Numbered from the stretch's first letter, positions 28,683-36,444 are shown. The stretch is 64,000 bases of DNA from Domibacillus enclensis (GCF_900156125.1 NZ_FTLX01000001.1:558001-622000), one strand, 5' to 3'. A program made the numbers and translations. Notes: generated from the sequence alone by a model not told the origin.

Positions 28683-29029
28683 GATGTCAGCACATCAACA
28701 TGCGGTGCATCGCCCCAAAGGCGCTCCAGGTTGTAATACACTCGTTCATCACGGTGGAATACATGAACAACTACGTCACCGATGTCAATCAGCACCCAGC
28801 GCGCTTCGTCGAATCCTTCCATCCGTTTAATGTCCAATCCGAGCTCTTCAGCTTTTTCTTTTACTTCTCGTGCAATAGCCTGAACCTGCTTATCTGAATT
28901 CCCATGACAAATAACGAAATAATCGGCAACCGGTGAAATGCCTTCCATATCAAGGGCCGTAATATTCTCTGCCCGTTTATCATCCGCTGCTTTCGTTACT
29001 GTCTGAAGTAATTGCTGTTGTTCTGTCAA
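28679..29029 (-). CDS. rsfS: Ribosomal silencing factor RsfS
   Basis: Binds ribosomal protein L14 and blocks 30S-50S joining in slow growth. 116 residues with the family features YFVICHGNSDKQVQAIA and RWVLIDIGDVVVHVF. The start is TTG 29029, overlapping the gap after the yqeK stop. Its end shares ATGA with the yqeM start. Confidence 0.95.
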   Translation of the reverse strand: MTEQQQLLQTVTKAADDKRAENITALDMEGISPVADYFVICHGNSDKQVQAIAREVKEKAEELGLDIKRMEGFDEARWVLIDIGDVVVHVFHRDERVYYNLERLWGDAPHVDVLTS

Positions 29030-29599
29030 TTAACCATCGTCTCCATTCTGAATAAGATCATTGTACGTATCCATCGTAACCGGAAAAACCGGCTGCTTTT
29101 TGCTCATTAAAAATAAAATCGAATTTTTCACAGCGGCCAGAACCGCTTTATTTAAATCCTGTTCAGCCGTTTTTCTTACTTCTTCTACACCCGGAAACAC
29201 GCGGCCAGGCTCAATATAGTCTGCTAAATACACAATTTTTTCAAGTAAAGTCATGCCAGGACGGCCTGTTGTATGCCACCGGATTGCAGACAAGATATCC
29301 TCATCCTCAATGCCGGCTTCTTTTTTCACCAAAATCGCACCGGCCGGAGCATGCCACAGCTCGTGGTGAAAGTGAAGAAGACGCTCATCCTCTTGCTCCT
29401 CGATCAGCAGCTGCTTCATTTCTTCTTTTGGACGAAACTTTGCGTAATCGTGAAAAACAGCGGCGATTTCTGCTTTTTTCGCATCGGCACCGTAGCGTTC
29501 AGCGAGCTGGACAGCCGTTTTCATAACGCCTAAAGTGTGCTCATACCGTTTGTCTGTTAATTGCTTCTTAACGAGCTGAAGGGCCTTTTCCTGATCCAT
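29030..29599 (-). CDS. yqeK: HD-domain hydrolase YqeK
   Basis: 189 residues with HD-type metal ligands (RYEHTLGVM, VFHDYAK, HHELWHAPAGA, IRWHTTGRPGMT, YLADYIEP). YqeK-family proteins hydrolyse diadenosine tetraphosphate symmetrically in Gram-positive bacteria. The first ATG of the frame (29608) is too close to AAAGGAG; ATG 29599 has ten bases of spacing and gives the family start MDQEKALQLVKKQL. It overlaps the 3' end of nadD by 32 bases. Confidence 0.92.
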   Translation of the reverse strand: MDQEKALQLVKKQLTDKRYEHTLGVMKTAVQLAERYGADAKKAEIAAVFHDYAKFRPKEEMKQLLIEEQEDERLLHFHHELWHAPAGAILVKKEAGIEDEDILSAIRWHTTGRPGMTLLEKIVYLADYIEPGRVFPGVEEVRKTAEQDLNKAVLAAVKNSILFLMSKKQPVFPVTMDTYNDLIQNGDDG

Positions 29600-30158
29600 A
29601 TATCCCATTCTCCTTTATATATCCGATCACCGGCTCCGGCAGCAAATAGCGAAGTGTTTCGTTGCTTGCCGCTTTGTTCCGGATCACTGTCGAGGACAAA
29701 TGAATTTCAGGTGTTTCAACCAGCGTCACCGGATACGGTGTTAGGGTGGAATAGCCGGGTCTTTTCACACCAACAAAGGTGACAAGCTTCGTGAGTTCAT
29801 CGATGTCCTTCCAGTTCGGCAAATATTCAATCATATCTGCACCAATAATGAAATAAAAAGAGGAATCCGGCTCTTGCTTTATCAATTCCCGCATTGTCTC
29901 AATCGTATACGACACGCCCGCCCGTTCAAGCTCAATTGTTTCTGTAGAAAAGGCTTCGTTGTCTTCGATGGCGAGCTCTGTCATTCGCAGACGGTGCTCA
30001 TCCGGCACGTGCCCTGCCAGCCGTTTATGAGGCGGAATCGAGTTGGGCATAAAACGGACTTCATCCAGCTTTAATGCACCGAGCACTTCATTGGCTGCAA
30101 TTAAGTGGCCAACATGCGGCGGATTAAAGGTTCCGCCTAAAATGCCAATTTTTTTCAT
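29568..30158 (-). CDS. nadD: Nicotinate-nucleotide adenylyltransferase
   Basis: Joins nicotinate mononucleotide to ATP in NAD synthesis. 196 residues with GGTFNPPHVGHL (nucleotidyltransferase HxGH motif, about 8-19), FIIGADM and the ISSTxxR-type motif LSSTVIRNK. It overlaps yhbY by four bases at its start and yqeK by 32 at its end. Confidence 0.96.
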   Translation of the reverse strand: MKKIGILGGTFNPPHVGHLIAANEVLGALKLDEVRFMPNSIPPHKRLAGHVPDEHRLRMTELAIEDNEAFSTETIELERAGVSYTIETMRELIKQEPDSSFYFIIGADMIEYLPNWKDIDELTKLVTFVGVKRPGYSTLTPYPVTLVETPEIHLSSTVIRNKAASNETLRYLLPEPVIGYIKENGIYGSGKGPSAR

Positions 30159-30448
30159 CGGGGCAGCACGATTTTTTTGTTTTCTTTCGATTCTTTATAT
30201 AATACGACGGTATGCCCGATCAGTTGAACAAGTTCTGCTTTTGCGCCCTTTGCAAGAGCCGCTGCCACTTCATGCTTGTCATCTTCATTGTTTTGCAGAA
30301 TGCTGATTTTGATCAGTTCGCGTACTTCTAGCGCTTCCGCAATTTGTGTCGTCATGTTTTCACTGACGCCGCCTTTCCCCACTTGAAAAATCGGGTCTAA
30401 GTGATGGGCTTCTGCCCGTAAAAATCGCTTTTGTTTTCCAGTTAACAT
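30155..30448 (-). CDS. yhbY: CRM-domain RNA-binding protein YhbY (YqeI)
   Basis: 97 residues forming a single CRM domain; YhbY associates with pre-50S particles. The family segment LDPIFQVGKGGVSENM contains the GxxG-type loop VGKGG. The frame is open to 30577, but ATG 30448 with GGAGG (in aacttGGAGGttaac) before it gives the known start MLTGKQKRFLRAEAHHL. It follows aroE by one base. Confidence 0.93.
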   Translation of the reverse strand: MLTGKQKRFLRAEAHHLDPIFQVGKGGVSENMTTQIAEALEVRELIKISILQNNEDDKHEVAAALAKGAKAELVQLIGHTVVLYKESKENKKIVLPR

Positions 30449-30449
30449 G

Positions 30450-31283
30450 TTAACCTCCAAGTTTGTTGTAAATAATGGTTTCCATACGCGACGGGTCCGG
30501 CATCGTTCCCGTCCACTTTTCAAACGCCAGTGCTCCTTGAAACGAAAGCATTTTTGCTCCATTTTGCGCGCTGGCACCGTGTGCTCTTGCTTCCTTCATG
30601 AGCACTGTTTCAATCGGGTTGTATATGATATCGGCCACAAACGCATCCGAACGAATATGATCAAGTGATAAAGGCATCGACTCCGCATGCGGTGACATGC
30701 CAATCGACGTCGTTTGAATAATAATGTCGTAATTGGCGAGCTTGTTTGATGCTTCCTCCATCGTTAAAACGACGGTTTCAACCGGATAAGGACATCTTTT
30801 CTTCAATTCTTCTGCTCGCGCCGCTGTCCGGTTGGCAATGTCTATTTTTTGCGCTCCCTTTTGGCTCAGCGTGTAATAAATCGCTCGCGCCGATCCGCCT
30901 GCGCCGACAAGCAGGATACGCTTTGAAAGAACGTCACCATCGTACTCTGCCATCAAGCCTGCTAAAAAACCTTCCCCGTCGGTGTTATAGCCGATAAAAC
31001 GGTTCTGCTCCCGCACGACCGTGTTCACTGCACCGATCGCTTGAGCAAGCGGATCTACCTCGTCTAACAAAGGCATAACAGCCGTTTTGTGCGGGACTGT
31101 GACATTAAAACCCGAAATACCGAGTGCCTTCATGCCTTCTACCGCTTTTGGCAAATCAGCCTCCTTCACGTGAAAAGGTTGATAGTGTGCTTGAATGCCG
31201 AGTGCTTGAAAAGCGTCATTGTGCATATCGGGCGACATCGAATGACTGATCGGATCGCCAATGACCCCATATAGCTTTTTCAT
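30450..31283 (-). CDS. aroE: Shikimate dehydrogenase
   Basis: NADPH-dependent reduction of 3-dehydroshikimate in aromatic amino-acid synthesis. 277 residues: substrate motif DPISHSMSPDMHN, catalytic Lys in NVTVPHKTAVM, GYNTDGEGF, and Rossmann loop LVGAGGSARAI. The upstream GTG (31295) abuts the Shine-Dalgarno GGAGTG, so ATG 31283 is preferred (MKKLYGVIGDPI). It is inside the yqeH-nadD operon, a stable order in Bacilli. Confidence 0.96.
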   Translation of the reverse strand: MKKLYGVIGDPISHSMSPDMHNDAFQALGIQAHYQPFHVKEADLPKAVEGMKALGISGFNVTVPHKTAVMPLLDEVDPLAQAIGAVNTVVREQNRFIGYNTDGEGFLAGLMAEYDGDVLSKRILLVGAGGSARAIYYTLSQKGAQKIDIANRTAARAEELKKRCPYPVETVVLTMEEASNKLANYDIIIQTTSIGMSPHAESMPLSLDHIRSDAFVADIIYNPIETVLMKEARAHGASAQNGAKMLSFQGALAFEKWTGTMPDPSRMETIIYNKLGG

Positions 31284-31297
31284 TAAACGACCCACTC

Positions 31298-32395
31298 CTA
31301 TATTAACGACTTGCGCAGCGTCACAGCTGCACCCTTTGGTACATATGCGGCTATTTTTGCTCCCGGGTCATTGACCGTAATCCAGCCAAGGCCTGAGAAA
31401 ACGATATCTGTTTTTCCTTCTTTAATTGTCCACTCCTGACGAACGAGATCAAGCGCTTTGCCGCCGTGACCTGCCGGCTTTAGGAGTTCTCCTGCATGAT
31501 TCTCATAAAGAGCGTCGGCTTTCTCCAGCTTCGTCCGGTGGATCTCGATGTCATTCGACACGTGGCACGTAAAGGCACGTCTTCCGCCTGACAAATAATC
31601 AAACCGGGCGAGACCGCCGAAGAATAACGTCTGTTCTTCGTTCAGCTGAAAAACTTTCGGCTTAATTTCTTTTTTCGGCAATACATATTTCAAGTTTTCC
31701 TTGTCCACAAAGTGCGCCATTTGATGGCGGTTGATAATGCCCGGTGTATCGACAAGCACATGGCCGTCAGAAAGCGGAATTTCAATCATATCAAGCGTTG
31801 TGCCCGGAAAATGAGACGTCGTGATCAGATCGCCTTCACCTGTTACCTCTTTAATAATGCGATTTATAAAGGTGGACTTGCCCACATTGGTACAGCCGAC
31901 CACATACACATCCTTGCCGTCGCGATAATGTTCAATCGCATCAGCTGCATCACGGATTTCTTTTCCTTCGGTGGCACTTGTTAAAAGGACGTCCACTGGC
32001 TTTAGCCCAAGCTGGCTTGCTTCGTATTTCATCCAGTGCTTCACCCGTTCTTTTTTGACGGATTTCGGCAGCAAATCTGATTTATTTCCAATGAGCAAAA
32101 CGGGATTCTTCCCTGCAAAACGATGCAGACCCGGCAGCCAGCTTCCATTGAAATCAAAAATATCCACTATTTTCACAATTAACGAATCTGTATCGCCGAT
32201 TGTATTTAAGATTTTTAAAAAATCATCGTCTGTCAGTTCAACATCCTGTACTTCATTGTAATGCTTTAAACGAAAGCACCGTTTACAAACGACGGTTTCT
32301 TTCTCCAGTGACGATGGAGGCGCATATCCAAGCGCATTTGGGTCTGTTGTTTGAATGGCTACCCCGCAGCCGTCACATGTCATGACTTCATTCAT
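31298..32395 (-). CDS. yqeH: Ribosome biogenesis GTPase YqeH
   Basis: Circularly permuted GTPase needed for 30S assembly. 365 residues: N-terminal zinc finger (TCDGCG...CKRCFRLKHYN), then G motifs in permuted order G4 (NKSDLLP, about 103-109), G1 (GCTNVGKST, about 170-178) and G3 (DTPGI), and a C-terminal RNA-binding domain. ATG 32395 overlaps the yqeG stop (ATGA), so they are coupled. GGAGG lies ten bases before it. Confidence 0.96.
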   Translation of the reverse strand: MNEVMTCDGCGVAIQTTDPNALGYAPPSSLEKETVVCKRCFRLKHYNEVQDVELTDDDFLKILNTIGDTDSLIVKIVDIFDFNGSWLPGLHRFAGKNPVLLIGNKSDLLPKSVKKERVKHWMKYEASQLGLKPVDVLLTSATEGKEIRDAADAIEHYRDGKDVYVVGCTNVGKSTFINRIIKEVTGEGDLITTSHFPGTTLDMIEIPLSDGHVLVDTPGIINRHQMAHFVDKENLKYVLPKKEIKPKVFQLNEEQTLFFGGLARFDYLSGGRRAFTCHVSNDIEIHRTKLEKADALYENHAGELLKPAGHGGKALDLVRQEWTIKEGKTDIVFSGLGWITVNDPGAKIAAYVPKGAAVTLRKSLI

Positions 32396-32916
32396 TTCGT
32401 TCGTTCCTCCCATTGAATCATTCCTTTCCGTTCAAAAAAGGCCATTAGCTGCCGCTCAATTTTACGGTTAATTTGTGTCCAAAATCCATCGGTTGCTGCA
32501 ATAGGAATGACCAGAATCGTGTGAATTCCGCTTCGATTGCCGCCGAACACATCGGTCAGCAGCTGATCGCCGATCACCACCGTCTCATGCTTTTTCACCC
32601 CAAGCAGCTTAATCGCTTTTCGGAATGCTCGGCCCATCGGCTTTCTTGCTTCAAAAATAAAAGGCAGGTCCAGCGGTGTTGAAAAGGAACTGACCCTTTT
32701 TTGATTATTGTTCGAAACAATCAGCACTTTAATGCCTGCATCGCGTATTTCTTGAAACCAGTGCAGCAGCTCCGGCGTCGCATCCGGGCGGTCCCAGGCA
32801 ACAAGCGTATTATCAAGATCCGTAATGATCGCTTTAATTCCTTTTTGTTTCAAGCGTTCCGGGTCAATTTCCAGGACACTTTTCACTTGTTCATTAGGCA
32901 AAAATAATTTCAGCAC
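32392..32916 (-). CDS. yqeG: HAD-superfamily phosphatase YqeG (subfamily IIIA)
   Basis: 174 residues with the HAD motifs ITDLDNTLVAWD (nucleophile Asp), LIVSNNNQKRV, KPMGRAF and GDQLLTDVFGGNR. The substrate is unknown; related enzymes dephosphorylate phosphatidylglycerophosphate or sugar phosphates. GTG 32916 follows AGGGGTG. It is the first gene of the operon yqeG-yqeH-aroE-yhbY-nadD-yqeK-rsfS-yqeM and is divergent from sda. Confidence 0.94.
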   Translation of the reverse strand: MLKLFLPNEQVKSVLEIDPERLKQKGIKAIITDLDNTLVAWDRPDATPELLHWFQEIRDAGIKVLIVSNNNQKRVSSFSTPLDLPFIFEARKPMGRAFRKAIKLLGVKKHETVVIGDQLLTDVFGGNRSGIHTILVIPIAATDGFWTQINRKIERQLMAFFERKGMIQWEERTK

Positions 32917-32949
32917 TCAAGACACCCCTACTATTCGTTTGCTTCTCTT

Positions 32950-32978
32950 ATCATAGCCCATTTTTTCGTATGTGACAA
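32950..32978 (-). promoter_or_regulatory. Sigma-A promoter of the yqeG operon
   Basis: TTGTCA (32973-32978), 17-base spacer, TATGAT (32950-32955) on the minus strand, 34 bases before the yqeG start and about 50 bases from the nearest DnaA box. Confidence 0.8.
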
Positions 32979-33028
32979 AGCAATAATGAGAACAAAAACT
33001 TTTCGACATATTCTGCAAAATGACTGGC

Positions 33029-33127
33029 TGTGGATAACGTTATACACAAATTCACACCTGTTTTAAAAGGGTTTCTTCCTGTTATTCAGAGTGAAGTGTC
33101 CATTTATCCACGAGTCATTGTGGAAAA
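33029..33127. promoter_or_regulatory. Cluster of four DnaA boxes between yqeG and sda
   Basis: TGTGGATAA at 33029-33037 (perfect, reverse orientation), TTATACACA at 33040-33048 (one mismatch), TTATCCACG at 33104-33112 (one mismatch) and TGTGGAAAA at 33119-33127 (one mismatch, reverse). The last is eight bases before the sda -35. In B. subtilis sda transcription responds to DnaA through boxes in this intergenic region. Confidence 0.88.
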
Positions 33128-33135
33128 AAGAACAA

Positions 33136-33164
33136 TTGTTCCCAAACTGTTTCTTTGCTACACT
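33136..33164 (+). promoter_or_regulatory. Sigma-A promoter of sda
   Basis: TTGTTC (33136-33141), 17-base spacer, TACACT (33159-33164), 37 bases before the sda start and immediately downstream of the DnaA-box cluster. Confidence 0.75.
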
Positions 33165-33201
33165 AATAAAAAACGAATGAACGACTTGGAGATGATGACT
33201 T

Positions 33202-33345
33202 TTGCATTCTTTATCGGACAAATTATTGCTTTCCTCCTATAAAAAAGCAACCCAGTTAAAGCTAAACGATGATTTTATTGCATTGATGGAAAAAGAGATG
33301 AAACGGCGCGCCATTCAGTCTCAAAAAAAAGCCAAACAAGAATAG
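33202..33345 (+). CDS. sda: Sporulation checkpoint inhibitor Sda
   Basis: A 47-residue helical-hairpin protein that binds the KinA dimerisation domain and blocks the sporulation phosphorelay when replication is perturbed. The sequence [18 protein letters not shown] followed by [16 protein letters not shown] matches the Sda pattern (LSDELL.SY.KA..., then DFI.L...E.KRR). The start is TTG 33202, ten bases after GGAG. Position next to yqeG and the DnaA boxes agrees with B. subtilis. It is read in a different frame from a short ATG frame that starts a few bases earlier. Confidence 0.93.
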   Translation: MHSLSDKLLLSSYKKATQLKLNDDFIALMEKEMKRRAIQSQKKAKQE

Positions 33346-33389
33346 CCGCCCTCCCTTCTGAATATTGTCTTATAAAGGAGGGATTCATC

Positions 33390-34148
33390 ATGATTGAACT
33401 GGCAGCCGCACTCTCTTTTTTATTGAAGGAAGCATTTTTTTTCGTTTCGTACGTAAAGCATAATGCCTTTCCGCAGCCTCTGTCTGCTGAGGAAGAAAAA
33501 AAATATTTAGCCCTGCATGAAAAAGGAGACCGGCATGCCCGGGCCAAGCTGATTGAACACAATCTCCGCCTCGTCGCCCACATCGTGAAAAAATTTGAAA
33601 AAACGCACCATGATACAGAGGATCTTATTTCTATCGGCACGATCGGCTTGATTAAAGGGATTGAAAGCTATTCCGGAAAAAAAGGAACAAAGCTTGCGAC
33701 GTATGCGGCACGCTGCATCGAAAATGAAATTTTAATGCACTTTCGATCACTAAAGAAAACAAAAAAGGACGTTTCTCTTTATGATCCAGTCGGCCGCGAC
33801 AAAGAAGGAAATGAGATCAGCCTGCTTGATTTATTAAAAACAGAAGACGAGGATGTTGCCGGCCGCCTGTCCCTTCAAATGGACATTGATCAAATGAAAA
33901 AATGTCTGTCGGTCCTGGATGAACGAGAATTGTCGGTCATTGCCGCACGATACGGGCTGCAAAGGGACGAGGATGAAACCCAGCGCGAAATCGCGGCGCG
34001 AATGAACATTTCAAGAAGCTACGTATCCCGCATTGAAAAAAGAGCACTCGCTAAAATGATGCAGGAATTCAAGCGACTTCAAACCAAACAAAAAAGGGCT
34101 CCAAAAGATCCGGAGCACCCTTCTAATACGTTTTCATCAATCGATTGA
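33390..34148 (+). CDS. sigK: RNA polymerase sigma-K factor, intact gene
   Basis: Late mother-cell sigma factor of sporulation. 252 residues: hydrophobic pro-sequence ([20 protein letters not shown]) removed by SpoIVFB, then region 2 ([36 protein letters not shown]), and region 4 with helix-turn-helix [24 protein letters not shown]. It is one continuous gene. In B. subtilis the skin element splits it near the CIENEIL segment; nothing is inserted here. The C-terminal tail past KQKRAPKD is about ten residues longer than in B. subtilis. AAAGGAGGG precedes ATG 33390. It sits 44 bases after sda. Confidence 0.97.
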   Translation: MIELAAALSFLLKEAFFFVSYVKHNAFPQPLSAEEEKKYLALHEKGDRHARAKLIEHNLRLVAHIVKKFEKTHHDTEDLISIGTIGLIKGIESYSGKKGTKLATYAARCIENEILMHFRSLKKTKKDVSLYDPVGRDKEGNEISLLDLLKTEDEDVAGRLSLQMDIDQMKKCLSVLDERELSVIAARYGLQRDEDETQREIAARMNISRSYVSRIEKRALAKMMQEFKRLQTKQKRAPKDPEHPSNTFSSID

Positions 34149-34214
34149 AACGGAGATCATAACGCCTGTTACTGTCGCTAAAAGCAACCCCATAATCATC
34201 ATAACCATGTTCAA
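34137..34214 (-). CDS. Possible 25-residue hydrophobic peptide downstream of mtnN
   Basis: Starts TTG 34214 with AAGGAG six bases upstream and reads [18 protein letters not shown], then MISVSID and stop: a single hydrophobic segment. ATGs at 34208 and 34220 are alternatives. It lies 70 bases after the mtnN stop in the same direction, and its stop overlaps the sigK 3' end within the palindrome TCAATCGATTGA. I do not recognise a family. The Shine-Dalgarno is good, but at this length coding is unproven. Confidence 0.4.
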   Translation of the reverse strand: MNMVMMIMGLLLATVTGVMISVSID

Positions 34215-34283
34215 ATCCATCTCCTTCTTATTCACCTATTCCATTACTTCCACTTTACCATACAAAATACTTTTTGTATTTGA

Positions 34284-34979
34284 TTATTGCAGCTGTTCCG
34301 CCATTTTCATCACAAGATTCGCTGAATGAAGCCCTGCTTTCGGCAAAAATTGATCAAACGAAATGTCAGACTCTTTTCCAGCAATATCTGAAAGCGCGCG
34401 AATGACAACAAATGGCACCTGAAATTGGTGGGCCACCTGCGCGATCGCTGCCGCTTCCATTTCCACCGCTTGTAAATTTGTGAATTTCTCACCGATTGCC
34501 TGTACACGAACCGGATCATTCATAAAGGAATCCCCTGTGGCAATGAGTCCTTTTACCGTTTTCACATCGGTCAGTTCTTTTGATGCCTCCAGCGCCACTT
34601 GAACGAGCTTTTCATCGGCTTTAAATGCGGCCGGCAGCTGAGGCACCTGTCCATATTCGTAACCAAATGCCGTAACGTCTACGTCATGATGACGCACTTC
34701 TGAAGACACAACAACATCCCCTACCTGCAGATCAGGTGACAGACCGCCCGCAGACCCTGTGTTGATGATGATGTCCGGCTTGAATTCATGAATCAAAACG
34801 GCTGTCGTCATCGCTGCATTGACTTTGCCGATACCCGAGCGAAGCAAAACGGTGTCGGTGCCTTTCAACAATCCGGTTGTAAATTCACTTCCGGCAATTG
34901 TTTTTACGTCCTTGTTCTCCATTTCACTGCGTAAAATCGTTACTTCTTCTTCCATCGCACCAATAACGGCTATTTTCAT
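34284..34979 (-). CDS. mtnN: 5'-methylthioadenosine/S-adenosylhomocysteine nucleosidase
   Basis: Removes adenine from methylthioadenosine and S-adenosylhomocysteine, recycling SAM by-products. 231 residues: [16 protein letters not shown] (catalytic Glu), [37 protein letters not shown] (ribose-binding MEGAA-type) and ALSDIAG (catalytic Asp). The frame is open to 35012, but ATG 34979 after AAGGGAG is the family start. In B. subtilis it lies within yrrT-mtnN-mccA-mccB; those partners are absent here. Confidence 0.96.
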   Translation of the reverse strand: MKIAVIGAMEEEVTILRSEMENKDVKTIAGSEFTTGLLKGTDTVLLRSGIGKVNAAMTTAVLIHEFKPDIIINTGSAGGLSPDLQVGDVVVSSEVRHHDVDVTAFGYEYGQVPQLPAAFKADEKLVQVALEASKELTDVKTVKGLIATGDSFMNDPVRVQAIGEKFTNLQAVEMEAAAIAQVAHQFQVPFVVIRALSDIAGKESDISFDQFLPKAGLHSANLVMKMAEQLQ

Positions 34980-35017
34980 TTGTCTCGACTCCCTTTTCAT
35001 TTGTATCCGCAAAAAAA

Positions 35018-35034
35018 CCCGCTGTTAAAGCGGG
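35018..35034 (-). terminator. Terminator between yrrS and mtnN
   Basis: CCCGCT / AGCGGG stem with a five-base loop, followed by seven T on the minus strand. It lies about 40 bases before the mtnN start. Confidence 0.8.
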
Positions 35035-35055
35035 AAATGACCAGCAGGTTCCACG

Positions 35056-35094
35056 ATCATTCCGCAGACGGAAAAACCCTTCCGGCGGAATGAT
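35056..35094 (-). repeat. Second strong hairpin between yrrS and mtnN
   Basis: ATCATTCCGC / GCGGAATGAT (10 bp) continues after a three-base bulge into CGGAA / TTCCG (5 bp) with a six-base loop. No T-tract follows on either strand. It starts eight bases after the yrrS stop and could protect the 3' end of the yrrS transcript from exonucleases; that role is inferred. Confidence 0.7.
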
Positions 35095-35101
35095 GTTTTA
35101 C

Positions 35102-35752
35102 TTAGCGTCCTTTGTCATTTTCTTTCAGCTTTTGAACCTTTGTCGGTTTCCAGCCTTCACCGTCCACCCATTCAATGTGAACACGGTATGCCTCATTCTG
35201 GTTTGATTTTGGGGAAACTGTACCGATCGCGGCTTGTGGACCGTTTCCGCTAATGTACCAGACGGTCATGTCACTTAATGGAATCCCTGTAGCATAAGCA
35301 AGTGCCTGTTCTTTTTCCTGCCAGTCGGTTGAGTCCATTTCAAATGAATTGGTATGCTCGCCCGACTGCGAAGTACCGACGCTTTCCCAGCCCGGATTCA
35401 CAATATCCTGCTCAACATTCGGTTCTGTGCCTTCTGATACAACTGTTTCTTCATCTTTCGTTTCTTCTTCTGCAGGTTCATCTGATTCTTCATCTGCTGC
35501 AGGCTCTTCCGTTTGCTCAGGCTCTTCTGCCGGTTCTTCTGCCGGTTCATCTGATTCCTCATCTGAAACGCCAGCGGATTGTTCCTGCTGCGTTTCTTCC
35601 TGAACAGCCTGCTCTTCATCATTATTTCCACCTGCGAAAATCGTAAATCCTACGATAATAATAAGCAGGACAACAACCGCGATGGCTGTATTTAAAATGC
35701 GGTTTGTTTTTCTCCGCTTGGTTTTGCGCTCCGCACGCGACGATTGATCCAT
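35102..35752 (-). CDS. yrrS: YrrS family protein (DUF1510)
   Basis: 216 residues: a basic cytoplasmic start (SSRAERKTKRRKTNR), one membrane segment (about 19-40), a very acidic Glu/Pro/Asp-rich extracellular linker (about 43-110) with short repeats (SDEPAEEPAEEP, later SDEPAEEE), and a C-terminal YrrS/DUF1510 domain (about 112-216; WYISGNGPQAAIGTV). Function is unknown. In B. subtilis it is followed by pbpI before greA; no penicillin-binding protein gene is present here. GGAGGAG precedes ATG 35752. Confidence 0.88.
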   Translation of the reverse strand: MDQSSRAERKTKRRKTNRILNTAIAVVVLLIIIVGFTIFAGGNNDEEQAVQEETQQEQSAGVSDEESDEPAEEPAEEPEQTEEPAADEESDEPAEEETKDEETVVSEGTEPNVEQDIVNPGWESVGTSQSGEHTNSFEMDSTDWQEKEQALAYATGIPLSDMTVWYISGNGPQAAIGTVSPKSNQNEAYRVHIEWVDGEGWKPTKVQKLKENDKGR

Positions 35753-35822
35753 ATGCTTCTCCTCCTCGTTACGCTTTCATTTTAACACGTCTCGTTCACC
35801 TGTTAAAAGTTTTTACGAAAAA

Positions 35823-35854
35823 AAAGCGCGAAAGGCGTCAGCCTTTTGCGCTTT
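35823..35854 (-). terminator. Terminator after greA
   Basis: AAAGCGC(A)AAAGGC / GCCTTTCGCGCTTT stem around a four-base loop, followed by T residues on the minus strand, five bases beyond the greA stop. Confidence 0.88.
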
Positions 35855-35859
35855 ACTTT

Positions 35860-36336
35860 TTATCCAATCGATACGATTTTCACGTTCATTTCGCCTGCTG
35901 GCGTTTGCACCATAACTTTATCGCCTACGCGGCGGCCAAGCATGCTTTTGGCAATCGGTGAATCATTTGAAATCTTTCCTTCAAATGGATCCGCTTCCGC
36001 ACTGCCGACGATCGTATAGCTTTCTTCTTCGCCATCGGGCAGCTCCACAAATGTAACCGTTTTACCTAGCGAGACTTCGTCCGAATTCATTTCGTTTTCT
36101 TCGATAATCTTCGCATTGCGAATCATTGTTTCAAGCGTGCCGATGCGGCCTTCCACAAACGCCTGCTCTTCTTTTGCTGAGTCATACTCAGAGTTTTCAG
36201 ACAGGTCGCCGAAGCTGCGTGCGATTTTAATGCGCTCGACAACTTCTTTCCGTTTTACTGATTTTAACTGTTCTAGTTCTGATTCCAGCTTTTCTTTGCC
36301 TTCCCGGGTCATCGGGTATACTTTTTCGTTCGACAA
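35860..36336 (-). CDS. greA: Transcription elongation factor GreA
   Basis: Rescues backtracked RNA polymerase by stimulating transcript cleavage. 158 residues: N-terminal coiled-coil hairpin (about 1-78) with the acidic tip [16 protein letters not shown], and the FKBP-like C-terminal domain ([16 protein letters not shown]). The start is TTG 36336 with AGGAGTGG upstream. It lies between udk and yrrS as in B. subtilis apart from the missing pbpI. Confidence 0.97.
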   Translation of the reverse strand: MSNEKVYPMTREGKEKLESELEQLKSVKRKEVVERIKIARSFGDLSENSEYDSAKEEQAFVEGRIGTLETMIRNAKIIEENEMNSDEVSLGKTVTFVELPDGEEESYTIVGSAEADPFEGKISNDSPIAKSMLGRRVGDKVMVQTPAGEMNVKIVSIG

Positions 36337-36380
36337 CTTTTTCCACTCCTTTAATGTTCAAAAAAAGCAAATAAATATGA

Positions 36381-36409
36381 GCGCGCCCCTTCTTTTCGGA
36401 AGGCGCGCG
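36381..36409. terminator. GC-rich hairpin between udk and greA
   Basis: GCGCGCC...TTC / GAAGGCGCGC stem. The minus-strand side has only an interrupted T-run (TCATATTTATTTG), whereas the plus-strand side has five T. It probably attenuates udk-to-greA read-through. Confidence 0.65.
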
Positions 36410-36444
36410 TTTTTCCCATTGTATGCCTGTTTCATAAAAACATA

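Noticed and set aside
33030-33242. 70-codon plus-strand frame (MDNVIHKFTPVLKG...) before sda
   Set aside because: It runs through DnaA boxes and the sda promoter and overlaps sda in another frame; no Shine-Dalgarno at its start.
34097-34122. GGGCTCC...GGAGCACCC hairpin near the sigK 3' end as the sigK terminator
   Set aside because: It is inside the sigK coding sequence, the stem has a bulge and no clean T-tract follows; possible but not supported enough to list.
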